Below, in pieces: positions 7,431 through 15,632 of a DNA stretch of 64,000 nt. Origin of the DNA: CAYRSS01 sp964426945 (GTDB lineage: Bacteria; Planctomycetota; Phycisphaerae; UBA1845); assembly GCA_964426945.1 (NCBI GenBank), contig CAYRSS010000010.1, positions 1 to 64,000 on the forward strand. The letters run 5' to 3'. Under the pieces are notes generated by a model that was not told where the DNA came from, did no database searches, and was given only the letters and a program-made list of their open reading frames with translations. Both the position numbers and the translations under genes were made by a program. How positions within the stretch are numbered: position 1 is the first letter of the stretch; each line of letters starts with the position of its first letter.

Positions 7431-10097
7431 TCAGGGGATGACCACAGCGAGATTGTGGACGCGCGAGCCGTCGTTGAGTTCGCGAAGCATCAACCGCGCC
7501 GTGCGGCCTGCGAGCCCGGCCCCGCCCTTGAAGCGGTACTCCGCCATGGTCGTGTCGCCCGGCTTGAGGTTGTAGAAGGGCTGGTACTGACGCGAACTGC
7601 CGGGGACTACCCCTGCTCCGCGGAAGTGCAGCACCTCTGTCGAGCGGTTGGTCACCACGTGGCGCAGAATCAGGTCATCCCCCTCGACAATCGGGATGGC
7701 CCAGGCTTCGATGTCGCTGAGGCCGAGGTTCACCGTGAGCGGGATGTCGAGCCTGTAGCCGGAGGGGATCAGGTCGATCGCTACCGCGATCGTCTTGTCC
7801 CCCGCGGGCTCTGTGTGCGGATAGGTCAGCTCGATCCGCGCCGCCTGGCTCGCGCCCGGTCCGAGGGCGAGATTCAGGTTGGTCGGCGTGACCGACCAAC
7901 CATCCGGTTCCTGAATGCGCGCGGTGCCCGAGAGGTGTCGGCCCACCGGGTTACCGAAGCGAAGCTCGTGGGTGTAGTCGCCTGCGCCGAACTCGATGCG
8001 GTCCGGCGTGATCGTCACCGACATCGCCAACTCGGCGAGCCACTTTTCCATGCCTTCGACAAGCACCGGCATGCGGTGCAGGGTCAAGCGGTGGCGCCCC
8101 AGTTCGTCCTTCTCGAGCGGCTGCGCTCGACCCAGCAGGTCAACTGCCTCCGTGGCCGCGCCAAGCTGCAGGACGGTGTCGAGTCCTTCGGGTGCCGCGC
8201 TCGGCGCCCACAGCGCGACCACCGAGCGATCGCCATGATGAAAAACGAGCGCCTCGACACCTGCCGGCGCGGGGAGGCGCCCGGCGGGGACGGCGTCGCC
8301 GACGATGTCAGCGATCGTGCGCAGGATCGGAAACTCGGGCCGCGGTTCTGCCACGGGGCCGTCCACGCCCCGGCGGACGTCCCACGTCTGAGCCGCGTAG
8401 ACAACGTCTGCCCCGGCGTGCCGCGCGGTCAGCACCCGCACCGCCCAGTCTGCCAGGCGGGCTTGCTCTTCATACGATCCGCGTGGATGCGGCTTGACGT
8501 AAACGGCCAGCTGCTCGTTGCCGCCGCGGCGGTAGCGCGCGATTTCCTCAGCGATCCACGACGGCGTCACGGCGGGCTCGATGGCCAGCGTGACCAGGGT
8601 GGGTGTGTCGCCCGGCGGACGGCTCTCGATCGACGACGAAGCCACCGTAGCGAGAATCGGAGAGCTCATGTACACGGCCATCTCCCGTTCGAGATTGGCC
8701 AGCGCCGCGCGAAGGCGGCCCTCGTCCCCGCTGAACCAGTCGCCGTCGGCGCCGACCTGCCACCAGCGGAAGAAGCCCGCGTAGGGTGCGAGCACGTCGG
8801 CAAGATCGGTTCGCCAGGCCTCGGGGTTTTCCGCGAGGATCTCGATCAGCGAGCGGTCGTAGGGTCCGGAGGCGGCGTCGAGCCGCGGCGGCGGAGCCGC
8901 GAATACACCCGTCAGCGAGAATCCGTTCTTGAGCAGCGTTCGCAGCATCGCCCCATAGTCCTGCCCGTCGCGGCTCACGGTCGGATCGCACTCCGCCCCC
9001 CAGACCGGCAGCTTCGCGGAACGAACCAGCTGTTCGTGCAGGAGTTGCCCAAGTGCATCGAGCTGCGTTGGAGCGGCCGAGTCAACGACCACGCCGAAGG
9101 GGCGGGCGAGGGAGGCGCTGCGACGATGCGGCTGAGCGAGCACCGCAAACCGCAGCGACCGCGATGCCACGGCCTCGCCGCGCGACAGCACCGTCAGCCG
9201 GGCGACGTACACATCCGGCGGGAGCTTCGAGACGGACAGGCGATACGGCTCGGCGGCTGCGCCGAGGACAACCGGAATCGTGGAGCGTTTCATGACCTGG
9301 CCGTCCAAGGCTTCGATCACGAGTTCGCCCAGAAGCGTGTCGTCGATGTGGTCCGACAGGACGACCTCGATATGCGGATCGGACGATTTCGTCAGTACGT
9401 TGCCGGGCGAGCTGCTCCGGATTTCGATGCGCGGCAGGGCGTGGATGACGATCTCATCAAACCACGCCGTGGCGGCCACGTCGATCGACGCGATGTGTCG
9501 CTGCGGACGCGGCGCGCTGTTCCACGCGGACTCCTGCAGCACCCAGGAGACCAATCCGATGGTCCGGGCCCGGCGCGGTGCGGGCGGCAGCGTCAGGATC
9601 ACCCGCGTCCAGTCGGTGGAGGCGCCGCCGCCGACGAAGACCGAACTCTGCATGCTCTCCAGAATGGGATCGCCGTTCTCATCCAAATAAAGTGCGCTGA
9701 GGCGGGCGCGGGCGTTTTCGAGGGACGCGCCGCGAATCCAGCCTTCGATCGAGTACGAGGTGTCGGCCTGCACCGGGGTCTCCGGACCGCTGTACAGGTA
9801 GGCGACGTTTCGGCCCGTGCTGGAGAGGCGGAACGAGGCCGTGTCGCCGCGACCGATCGTGAAGTCGAACCCGCACTGATCCGCGGGGAACCGCGGGAAG
9901 CCGGCAGGGCGGAACGGTCCCCAATAGCGAGGCAGATCCTCGAGGTTGCCCGACTTGCGCTCGTCGAAATCGAAGGCGTGGATCTTGCGGTCCGACGTGA
10001 TGATGGAGGGTTGCGCGGCTACCGTCGCGATCCACGCCGCAGCGGTGGCGAGCAGACTGACGGCCGTCGCTGTCCGTAATCCTGCGCGCACTGTCAC
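7431..10097 (-). CDS. Large secreted protein of unknown function, possibly with a TIM-barrel-like central domain
   Basis: About 888 residues from the GTG at 10097, which follows TTTGGGAG by a few bases and gives a clean signal peptide (VRAGLRTATAVSLLATAAAW then VAAQPS). An in-frame GTG at 10133 would extend it into the terminator hairpin and is less likely. The N-terminal third is beta-rich (DTASFRLSSTGRNVAYLY), like a carbohydrate-binding or jelly-roll domain. The middle (GFFRWWQVGADGDWFSGDEG, later VVYAAQTWDVRRGVDG) looks like a glycoside-hydrolase-type barrel, though I cannot name catalytic residues. The C-terminus has Ig-like beta repeats. No known family is recognised. It follows the dockerin-like gene on the same strand and is separated from it by a terminator-like hairpin. 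Confidence 0.75.
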   Translation of the reverse strand: MTVRAGLRTATAVSLLATAAAWIATVAAQPSIITSDRKIHAFDFDERKSGNLEDLPRYWGPFRPAGFPRFPADQCGFDFTIGRGDTASFRLSSTGRNVAYLYSGPETPVQADTSYSIEGWIRGASLENARARLSALYLDENGDPILESMQSSVFVGGGASTDWTRVILTLPPAPRRARTIGLVSWVLQESAWNSAPRPQRHIASIDVAATAWFDEIVIHALPRIEIRSSSPGNVLTKSSDPHIEVVLSDHIDDTLLGELVIEALDGQVMKRSTIPVVLGAAAEPYRLSVSKLPPDVYVARLTVLSRGEAVASRSLRFAVLAQPHRRSASLARPFGVVVDSAAPTQLDALGQLLHEQLVRSAKLPVWGAECDPTVSRDGQDYGAMLRTLLKNGFSLTGVFAAPPPRLDAASGPYDRSLIEILAENPEAWRTDLADVLAPYAGFFRWWQVGADGDWFSGDEGRLRAALANLEREMAVYMSSPILATVASSSIESRPPGDTPTLVTLAIEPAVTPSWIAEEIARYRRGGNEQLAVYVKPHPRGSYEEQARLADWAVRVLTARHAGADVVYAAQTWDVRRGVDGPVAEPRPEFPILRTIADIVGDAVPAGRLPAPAGVEALVFHHGDRSVVALWAPSAAPEGLDTVLQLGAATEAVDLLGRAQPLEKDELGRHRLTLHRMPVLVEGMEKWLAELAMSVTITPDRIEFGAGDYTHELRFGNPVGRHLSGTARIQEPDGWSVTPTNLNLALGPGASQAARIELTYPHTEPAGDKTIAVAIDLIPSGYRLDIPLTVNLGLSDIEAWAIPIVEGDDLILRHVVTNRSTEVLHFRGAGVVPGSSRQYQPFYNLKPGDTTMAEYRFKGGAGLAGRTARLMLRELNDGSRVHNLAVVIP

Positions 10098-10112
10098 CGC
10101 TCCCAAAGCAAA

Positions 10113-10145
10113 CCGCCCGGTGGTTATCGGCACACCACCGGGCGG
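10113..10145 (-). terminator. Rho-independent terminator after the dockerin-like gene
   Basis: A perfect 12-base-pair stem (10113-10124 with 10134-10145) and a 9-base loop. Read on the minus strand, it is followed by TTTGCTTT. It lies between the stop of the dockerin-like gene (10236) and the start of the next gene. Confidence 0.75.
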
Positions 10146-10235
10146 AGCTGAGGGAGGACGAGGCCTTGCGGGGCCCGGCGGGTCCGCCGCGGACGCCAGG
10201 GCCCGATAACTGGTCGAACGGCGAGGCGCCGAAAC

Positions 10236-11249
10236 TCAGGGGCAGGCGTCCTCCTCGCAGCTTGTGCCGTCGCCGAGGTAGGTGACCGTCGGGAACCGGG
10301 TGTCGGGTGAGCCGCCGTTCAGGCCGCTGCCGTCCATGTAGTCGGGCAATTCCTGACACAGCCCGATGGCGGCTGAGACGAAGCCGCGATCGCCGGCGTT
10401 CACCGCGCCGTTGCCGTCCATGTCATAGAGGCAGACCGCCTCCGGATCGGTGGCGCCGATGTTCGCCGAGATGAAGCCGCGGTCGCCGGCGTTGGCCGAG
10501 CCGTTGCCGTCCACGTCGCCGAAGCAACCGAGGAACGAGCAGGGCAGGAGCGCAAACACGTTGCACACGAAAGGCTGGCACTCGCTGGCCATCTCGACGT
10601 TCTGGCAGCCATCGCTGCTGCAGCAGGCCCCGCCGGACTGGGTGTCCTCGACGGCCATGTAGTTCCCGGGCCCATGCAGCAGGCCGCCCGACTCGTCGGT
10701 CAGCAGCAGCCCGGTGGATGTCGCGGTCGTGCTTGCCCATGCGGTGCTGGCCGTCCAAAGACCGGCCGTGACCGCGACGCCGGCACGCCCGCTGAGGCCC
10801 GGCACGTTCGCACCCCCGACGTTCCACTGTACGTGGTCGGCCATATGTGCGGGGGTCGTGAAGCTGGCCGGCGGAAGGTAGAAAGACATCGCGTAGGGTC
10901 CGGCATCGAACGGCGACGCCATCGCGCCGCCAAGCACCGAGCGGTTGATATGCCCCGCCATGGCGGGCGCGTCGTTCAGCGTGTGGATGAACAGCGACGC
11001 GCCGGGATCGAGCGATTGGCCGTTCAGGCCGCTGGACAGCGTGTACTGAAACGTCTGATTGTCGTCGAATGTGCAGAATACGAAGCCATTGAGTGACTGG
11101 GCCGCGGCGCCGTAGTTGTGCAGCTCAAGCACGCCTGTGGCGAAATCAATCGACCGGATCTGAACGTCGCGCGGCGCGGCGATTGCGGCTCCTGTCACCA
11201 GTGCGAAAGTGACGACGAAACCCGCGACCATCCTTCTCATCTGCAGCAT
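10236..11249 (-). CDS. Secreted protein with lamin-tail-like N-terminus and dockerin-like C-terminal repeats
   Basis: 337 residues from the ATG at 11249, preceded by a strong GGAGGAGAGAGG ribosome site and giving a signal peptide (MVAGFVVTFALVTGAAIAA). After cleavage, residues such as IRSIDFATGVLELHNYG and SLDPGASLFIHTLND follow the lamin-tail-domain pattern (an inference). Cysteine-rich stretches (CCSSDGCQ, CNVFALLPC) lead into two dockerin-type calcium-binding repeats, GDVDGNGSANAGDRGFISAN and DMDGNGAVNAGDRGFVSA. Such terminal repeats are typical of secreted proteins in uncultured planctomycetes. The role is probably at the cell surface or outside the cell, but no enzyme activity can be inferred. 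A terminator hairpin follows it. Confidence 0.8.
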   Translation of the reverse strand: MLQMRRMVAGFVVTFALVTGAAIAAPRDVQIRSIDFATGVLELHNYGAAAQSLNGFVFCTFDDNQTFQYTLSSGLNGQSLDPGASLFIHTLNDAPAMAGHINRSVLGGAMASPFDAGPYAMSFYLPPASFTTPAHMADHVQWNVGGANVPGLSGRAGVAVTAGLWTASTAWASTTATSTGLLLTDESGGLLHGPGNYMAVEDTQSGGACCSSDGCQNVEMASECQPFVCNVFALLPCSFLGCFGDVDGNGSANAGDRGFISANIGATDPEAVCLYDMDGNGAVNAGDRGFVSAAIGLCQELPDYMDGSGLNGGSPDTRFPTVTYLGDGTSCEEDACP

Positions 11250-11454
11250 GTGTGCCTCTCTCCTCCCGCCGGTGAGGCGCCGTCTAGGCGGCCCCCCGTC
11301 GGGTGTACCCCGGCCGACCGACCAGTGCGGGCCGACCCATCGCGCGACAGCTCTTGCGAACGACAAGAAGGCCGGCCCGGAACGCATGGCACCCCTGGTC
11401 CGCGGCGTACCCTGACTGGGGGGACTTGGTGCGGACCTGACCTGTAGATGTTTC

Positions 11455-11468
11455 GAACCCCGGGGTTC
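11455..11468. repeat. Short perfect palindrome downstream of the dynamin pair
   Basis: A 14-base perfect palindrome (GAACCCCGGGGTTC) starts 13 bases beyond the stop of the second dynamin-like gene. It could be a weak terminator or a protein-binding site; there is no U-tract. Confidence 0.35.
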
Positions 11469-11480
11469 TTGCGGAGATTA

Positions 11481-13403
11481 TCAGGCGGCAGCCTGTGGGG
11501 CGGCGTGGGGGGTGTCGGCCGCCTCGTCAAGGCGGCGTTCAAGGTCCGCTAACACCAGCTGCCGCCGACGGAAGGGCTCTATCAGGGGCTCGGCCACGGT
11601 TTCGGCGAGCGCGGTCTCGACCGTTGCGGCCCAGGGCGAGTTCATGCGTTGATGCGATCGTGCGTCGGAGAGGCGGCGGAGGATCCGGGCGTACATGCCG
11701 GCGATGATCGCGATGAACAGCGCAGCGGCTACACCGAACCCGGCAAGGATGCGGGAAGCGCTGAGCACCGACAGCACCTGGTAGAGCCCTTGCAGCGTCT
11801 CGAGCGCCGTGCCCGCGATGGCCAACTGCACTGCACCCTCCGAGACGGGCTGGAGCAGGGGGAACCACAGCGCGATCAGCCAGAGCATGCCGCGAGCCGG
11901 CAGGGAGGGTCGGCGATAGCGCCGTCGGACCCCCGCCGCAAGCTGCGCCTCGCAGTCCTCGGCCAGTCCATGCAGCCGACTCGATACGCGCGCGGCCAGT
12001 TCGTCGACCGCTGGCAGGTCATCCTCCAGACGGAGCCGCTGCACGGTCAGGACATGGTCGGCGAGAACGCGCGATCGAAGCTGCGCGAGCCGCTGGCGAA
12101 TCGCTGGTTGGTTCGCCGTCTGCTCGATCGAATGAACCTCGCCCGCGATAGTCGTTTCCGCCGGCGCCGCTGGTCGGGGGCCGACGCGCCGGCCTAGGCT
12201 GCGCGAGAGCCACCCGAGCGGGAAGTAGACAAGCCGCAGCAGCGGCCACTCGCGTACGCGGCTGTCGAGGATCTCGTCGGCCAGCTCCGCGTCGGTGCGT
12301 ACGCGCCGCTGGGCCGCGGCCGCGAATGCCGCGAGACAATCGTCGCCCAGCGCCCGGATAGCGGCTTCCCGGTGGTACTCCGGTCGGGCCGCTTCGGCGA
12401 GATCGCCCCCGACACGCTCTAGGTCGAAGTGTGCGCGCATGCGGCTCACGGCGGTCGCGCGCTCGTGCCGCCGGTTGGCGGACTTCATCGCCACAGCCGT
12501 CTCGGCCGTGACCGGAGAGAGCACGAGCGTGCGCAGCCTCTCGAGATCGCCCGCGACGAGCTCGGCGATTCCGGCGACATCCGCGCGATCCTGGCGGTAG
12601 CGCTCCCACGTCGGGTCATCCCAGAGGTGGCCGATGCGACGGATGAACCGCTCCGCGCTTGGGAAGGCGGCGCTGACCAGGAAGCGATCCGGCGAGGCCT
12701 TGTCGCATCCTGCGGCGCGGAGGCTTGCCTCCAGCCATCCGCGTTGGCGATCGAGGAACGCCTGCGGGCCTCGACGGCCGTTGCCTCCCGACAGCGGCTC
12801 GGCGTCGGCGAGCAGCTCGTCCACCTTGTTGAGCACGCAGTGGACGTTTCGCGAGTCTTTGATGACATCGTGGAACATCCGGACCCACGCTCGATCGCCG
12901 ATCTTGCGTGGCGTGAGAATCCACAGCACGCGGTCGAGCAGGGGGGCAACGTTGCGTACGACATGCAGGTGCGCAGCGAACTCGCTGTCGAAGTCTGGAA
13001 GATCGACAAGCACCGCATGCCGGAGCGGTTCCGCGCGGTGGGTATGAATATCGAGCGGCATCAGGCGGTCGATGTCGCGCAGGCGGCGTGTCACGGCCGC
13101 GCGGGCGTCTTCGTGCACATAGGCGAGCGGCCGGCTCGTCCCTTCGCCCACCGGCTTGCGCTGCGGGGCGATGGTGGTGCCTGCGAGTGCGTCAACCAAG
13201 GTCGACTTGCCGACCTCCTTCCCGCCCAGCAGGCCGCAGATCACGAGGTCGTCGCGGAGTGCGGCATCCGCGCCCAGCTCGATCGGCGCGGGAGACGTGC
13301 CCCACAGCGCGGCGAGTTCGTGGTTGATGGCGTGGAGCGCCTCGTCGCTGGCCGTCGCACGGTCTAGTTGTGGCCTCGTGTCGAGCTTGGCGTTGGCGGA
13401 CAT
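11481..13403 (-). CDS. Dynamin-like GTPase, second of a pair
   Basis: 640 residues. The GTPase motifs are complete: G1 GGKEVGKSTL at about 60-69, G3 DLPDF, and a canonical G4 NKVDEL. After the G domain comes a long helical region (AVAMKSANRRHERATAVSRM and onward). Two hydrophobic stretches near the C-terminus (GMLWLIALWFPLLQP and ILAGFGVAAALFIAIIAGMY) should be membrane-associated. This layout fits bacterial dynamin-like or YfjP-type GTPases, which remodel or guard the cytoplasmic membrane. Its ATG overlaps the TGA of the upstream GTPase by one base (TGATG), so translation is coupled and the two proteins probably act together. Specific function unknown. Confidence 0.82.
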   Translation of the reverse strand: MSANAKLDTRPQLDRATASDEALHAINHELAALWGTSPAPIELGADAALRDDLVICGLLGGKEVGKSTLVDALAGTTIAPQRKPVGEGTSRPLAYVHEDARAAVTRRLRDIDRLMPLDIHTHRAEPLRHAVLVDLPDFDSEFAAHLHVVRNVAPLLDRVLWILTPRKIGDRAWVRMFHDVIKDSRNVHCVLNKVDELLADAEPLSGGNGRRGPQAFLDRQRGWLEASLRAAGCDKASPDRFLVSAAFPSAERFIRRIGHLWDDPTWERYRQDRADVAGIAELVAGDLERLRTLVLSPVTAETAVAMKSANRRHERATAVSRMRAHFDLERVGGDLAEAARPEYHREAAIRALGDDCLAAFAAAAQRRVRTDAELADEILDSRVREWPLLRLVYFPLGWLSRSLGRRVGPRPAAPAETTIAGEVHSIEQTANQPAIRQRLAQLRSRVLADHVLTVQRLRLEDDLPAVDELAARVSSRLHGLAEDCEAQLAAGVRRRYRRPSLPARGMLWLIALWFPLLQPVSEGAVQLAIAGTALETLQGLYQVLSVLSASRILAGFGVAAALFIAIIAGMYARILRRLSDARSHQRMNSPWAATVETALAETVAEPLIEPFRRRQLVLADLERRLDEAADTPHAAPQAAA

Positions 13404-15181
13404 CAGGCGTCCTCCCCCGCGCGGTGGAGCGCTTCCAGCGCGGCCTCGAGCGGATCATCCTCGGGCAGCACGAGCCGGCGGGCCTCCTGCCGGGCGTCGT
13501 GGGCGGCCCGCAGGCACCACTCCTCGACCCGCGTACGGACACGCGCCGCGGCGCCCTGCACGGTGGTGAGTTCTTCACTCCCGGCGAGTTTCTCGCGGAC
13601 GACGTGCAGGAGCCGTGTGAAATGCCGGCCGAACACGGCGCCGACGCCGGCGCCGGTGGCCAGTGTCGTCGTGTGTGCGGCGATAGCCGCCGCGGCGGCC
13701 GGAAGCGTCAGGGCGGCGATGGGGCCTGGCACCAGCACAAGCACGATCGTCAACCCGAGCACGCTGGCGCTCAGCGCGCCGCTGACGCTGGGTGTGAACC
13801 CCTTGCACTCTTCGGCGACCCGCCGGTTCCATGCTTCCATCGCCCGGTCAAAGGCAGCTGCGTCCGCGCGGACGAGCTCTTCGAGTGTGGGCGTCCACTT
13901 GAACTCGATCGGCGCGGGACGCAAGCCGGTCCAGCGCCCGACCTCGTCCCAGAACCGGCAGCTGCGAACCGTGCGCTGCATGTCATGCGCGGCGCGCGAG
14001 GCGGCAGACTCGAAGAACGCCCGACCGATCGCATCGCGGCTGATGGGGGTGCGCGGAGATGCATCCGGCTTGGTCGGGGCAGGGGGCGCAACGAGGGCGC
14101 CGATCAGCGGCACCTTCCGGAGGGCCGACTCGAAGCGCTGCGCCTGGGCGCTGATCCATGACCCCCATTCTCGAAGCCGCAGGACACGGGCGATGATTTC
14201 GAGGTGCTCGCGTTCCTCCGGCGTCATCAGCGAAGTCAAACATTCCTGCGAGGAAGGCAGCGCTTGTTCGATAACGCGTTCCATCGCGGACTCGAGTTCG
14301 CCGAGCCGCTGGCGGCGCTCATCGTTGCGGTTCAGGGCGGTCTCCGCGGCCTGCGCAACCACGCGCGTCAGCGCCGGCTGTCGCGTTTCCGCCGGTTGCT
14401 GGAGGTAGGCGGCCAGCCCGTCCAGCGCGCCCGGCGGGAAGGTGCACAGCCCGCGACCCACCCGGTACTCAAGCACGACGCTCTGCGAGGCGCCGAGGCG
14501 CTCGGCCTGCCCGGCAAGCGCCTGCCGGTCGGCCTCGGTCAATTCGCCTTCCTGCGTGCAGTTGAAGACGACGAGTCGGCGCTGCCCAAGGGGCACCGAG
14601 TGCGCCCGGAACTCCGACACGGCCTGGCGGTCAAACCACCGCTCCCGATCCACCACGACGATCAGCCGATCAAACCACGGGAGCAGCGAGAGCAGCACGT
14701 CGCCCTCCTGGTGTGCGGCCTCGGAGGTGAAGTCCGGCGTGTCCGCGAGCATCACATCGCGGAGCGGGCTGATGGCATGAAACGCCAGCGTGAGCCGATC
14801 GGGTTCCCCCTCAGCGCTCTCATCGAGTTCGCAGGTCGCCGAAGGCAAGCCCGTGAACACACGGCCCTGCGCTAGCCAGTTGCGCAGCGTCGGGGCGTGG
14901 TCCTCGTGGACGGCGAGGATAAGCCCGCGCGTGGCGTGCCCCCGGGCGGTGACGCGGCTCACGTGCCGTCGATCGAGCAGGTTGTTGAATAGTGTGCTCT
15001 TGCCCGACGACGCGCCGCCCACGATGGCGCATAGTACTGGACGGCCGGGTTCGGTGATCTGCAGCCGGAGGGCCAGGGCGGCCTGTTCGACGCGGGGCGG
15101 CCAGTCGAGCCGGTAGCCCTCGCGGAGCCGCGCAGCCTCACCGGCCACCAGGGACAGTGCAGACAGGATTCCACCCTGCAT
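13403..15181 (-). CDS. Dynamin-like GTPase, first of a pair, with degenerate G4 motif
   Basis: About 592 residues starting at the Met at 15181; a GTG at 15199 would add six. G1 is GGASSGKSTL at about 55-64 and G3 is DTPDF, but at the position of the guanine-specifying NKxD motif there is FNCTQEG, so nucleotide specificity may be altered. A helical middle region follows, then a hydrophobic hairpin (SVLGLTIVLVLVPGPIAALT and a following Ala-rich segment) and a helical C-terminus, matching the membrane paddle arrangement of bacterial dynamins. The downstream partner GTPase overlaps it by one base. In known systems such tandem dynamins form hetero-oligomers on membranes; that is inference here. 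Confidence 0.8.
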   Translation of the reverse strand: MQGGILSALSLVAGEAARLREGYRLDWPPRVEQAALALRLQITEPGRPVLCAIVGGASSGKSTLFNNLLDRRHVSRVTARGHATRGLILAVHEDHAPTLRNWLAQGRVFTGLPSATCELDESAEGEPDRLTLAFHAISPLRDVMLADTPDFTSEAAHQEGDVLLSLLPWFDRLIVVVDRERWFDRQAVSEFRAHSVPLGQRRLVVFNCTQEGELTEADRQALAGQAERLGASQSVVLEYRVGRGLCTFPPGALDGLAAYLQQPAETRQPALTRVVAQAAETALNRNDERRQRLGELESAMERVIEQALPSSQECLTSLMTPEEREHLEIIARVLRLREWGSWISAQAQRFESALRKVPLIGALVAPPAPTKPDASPRTPISRDAIGRAFFESAASRAAHDMQRTVRSCRFWDEVGRWTGLRPAPIEFKWTPTLEELVRADAAAFDRAMEAWNRRVAEECKGFTPSVSGALSASVLGLTIVLVLVPGPIAALTLPAAAAAIAAHTTTLATGAGVGAVFGRHFTRLLHVVREKLAGSEELTTVQGAAARVRTRVEEWCLRAAHDARQEARRLVLPEDDPLEAALEALHRAGEDA

Positions 15182-15250
15182 GGATGAATCTTCGGGCACG
15201 CCGTGGTGATATTCGCGGAAAGGCCCGCCCGCAAGGCGCGGGTATCGACG

Positions 15251-15418
15251 CTACGTCGCCTTGATGCTCAGCACTTCGATGTTGGGGTACTTCGCCTGTT
15301 GCAAGGTGAGGGTGCGGGCCTCGTCGTAGCTGGTGGCGTACACCTGAAACTGCCGCACCGGACCGGGCCGCTTCTCCCCGGGGATGTTGTAGCGAAAGAG
15401 CACGATGTAGAGCTTCAT
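15251..15418 (-). CDS. Small protein of unknown function, 55 residues
   Basis: Starts MKLYIVLFRYNIPGEKRPG and ends with YPNIEVLSIKAT. The compact beta-alpha-beta character, the charged middle (YDEARTLTLQQ) and a normal stop make it look like a real small cytosolic protein. Longer in-frame starts exist to 15655, but their sequence is arginine/proline-rich and not protein-like. It lies just upstream of the dynamin pair on the same strand, 69 bases from its start, so it may be co-transcribed. Family not recognised. Confidence 0.6.
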   Translation of the reverse strand: MKLYIVLFRYNIPGEKRPGPVRQFQVYATSYDEARTLTLQQAKYPNIEVLSIKAT

Positions 15419-15575
15419 GAGTGTTTGACTCGAAACGACGCGGGGGACCGCGTCGAGCCGGCGGCCGGCGCTGCGCGCTCCCGGATCCCCGACGCGGCGG
15501 ATCCGTCCTGCCCAACTGGCACCCCGGATCTTACCGGCCGGCCGGCAGGGCGTCGAGACGAGACACGCGCGTGAC

Positions 15576-15604
15576 TTCCCGCGATCCCGGGCGAGGACTA
15601 GAAT
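15576..15604 (+). promoter_or_regulatory. Possible promoter of the DUF1573 gene
   Basis: TAGAAT at 15599-15604 is a good -10 element; the sequence 17 bases upstream (TTCCCG, 15576-15581) is a weak -35. Confidence 0.35.
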
Positions 15605-15632
15605 CGGGCCCGTCAGGTCCGGCGCCCGTTCG

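Noticed and set aside
7401..10079. 892-codon plus-strand frame opposite the secreted protein
   Set aside because: Mirror of the real gene; rich in Arg, Gly and His without any domain.
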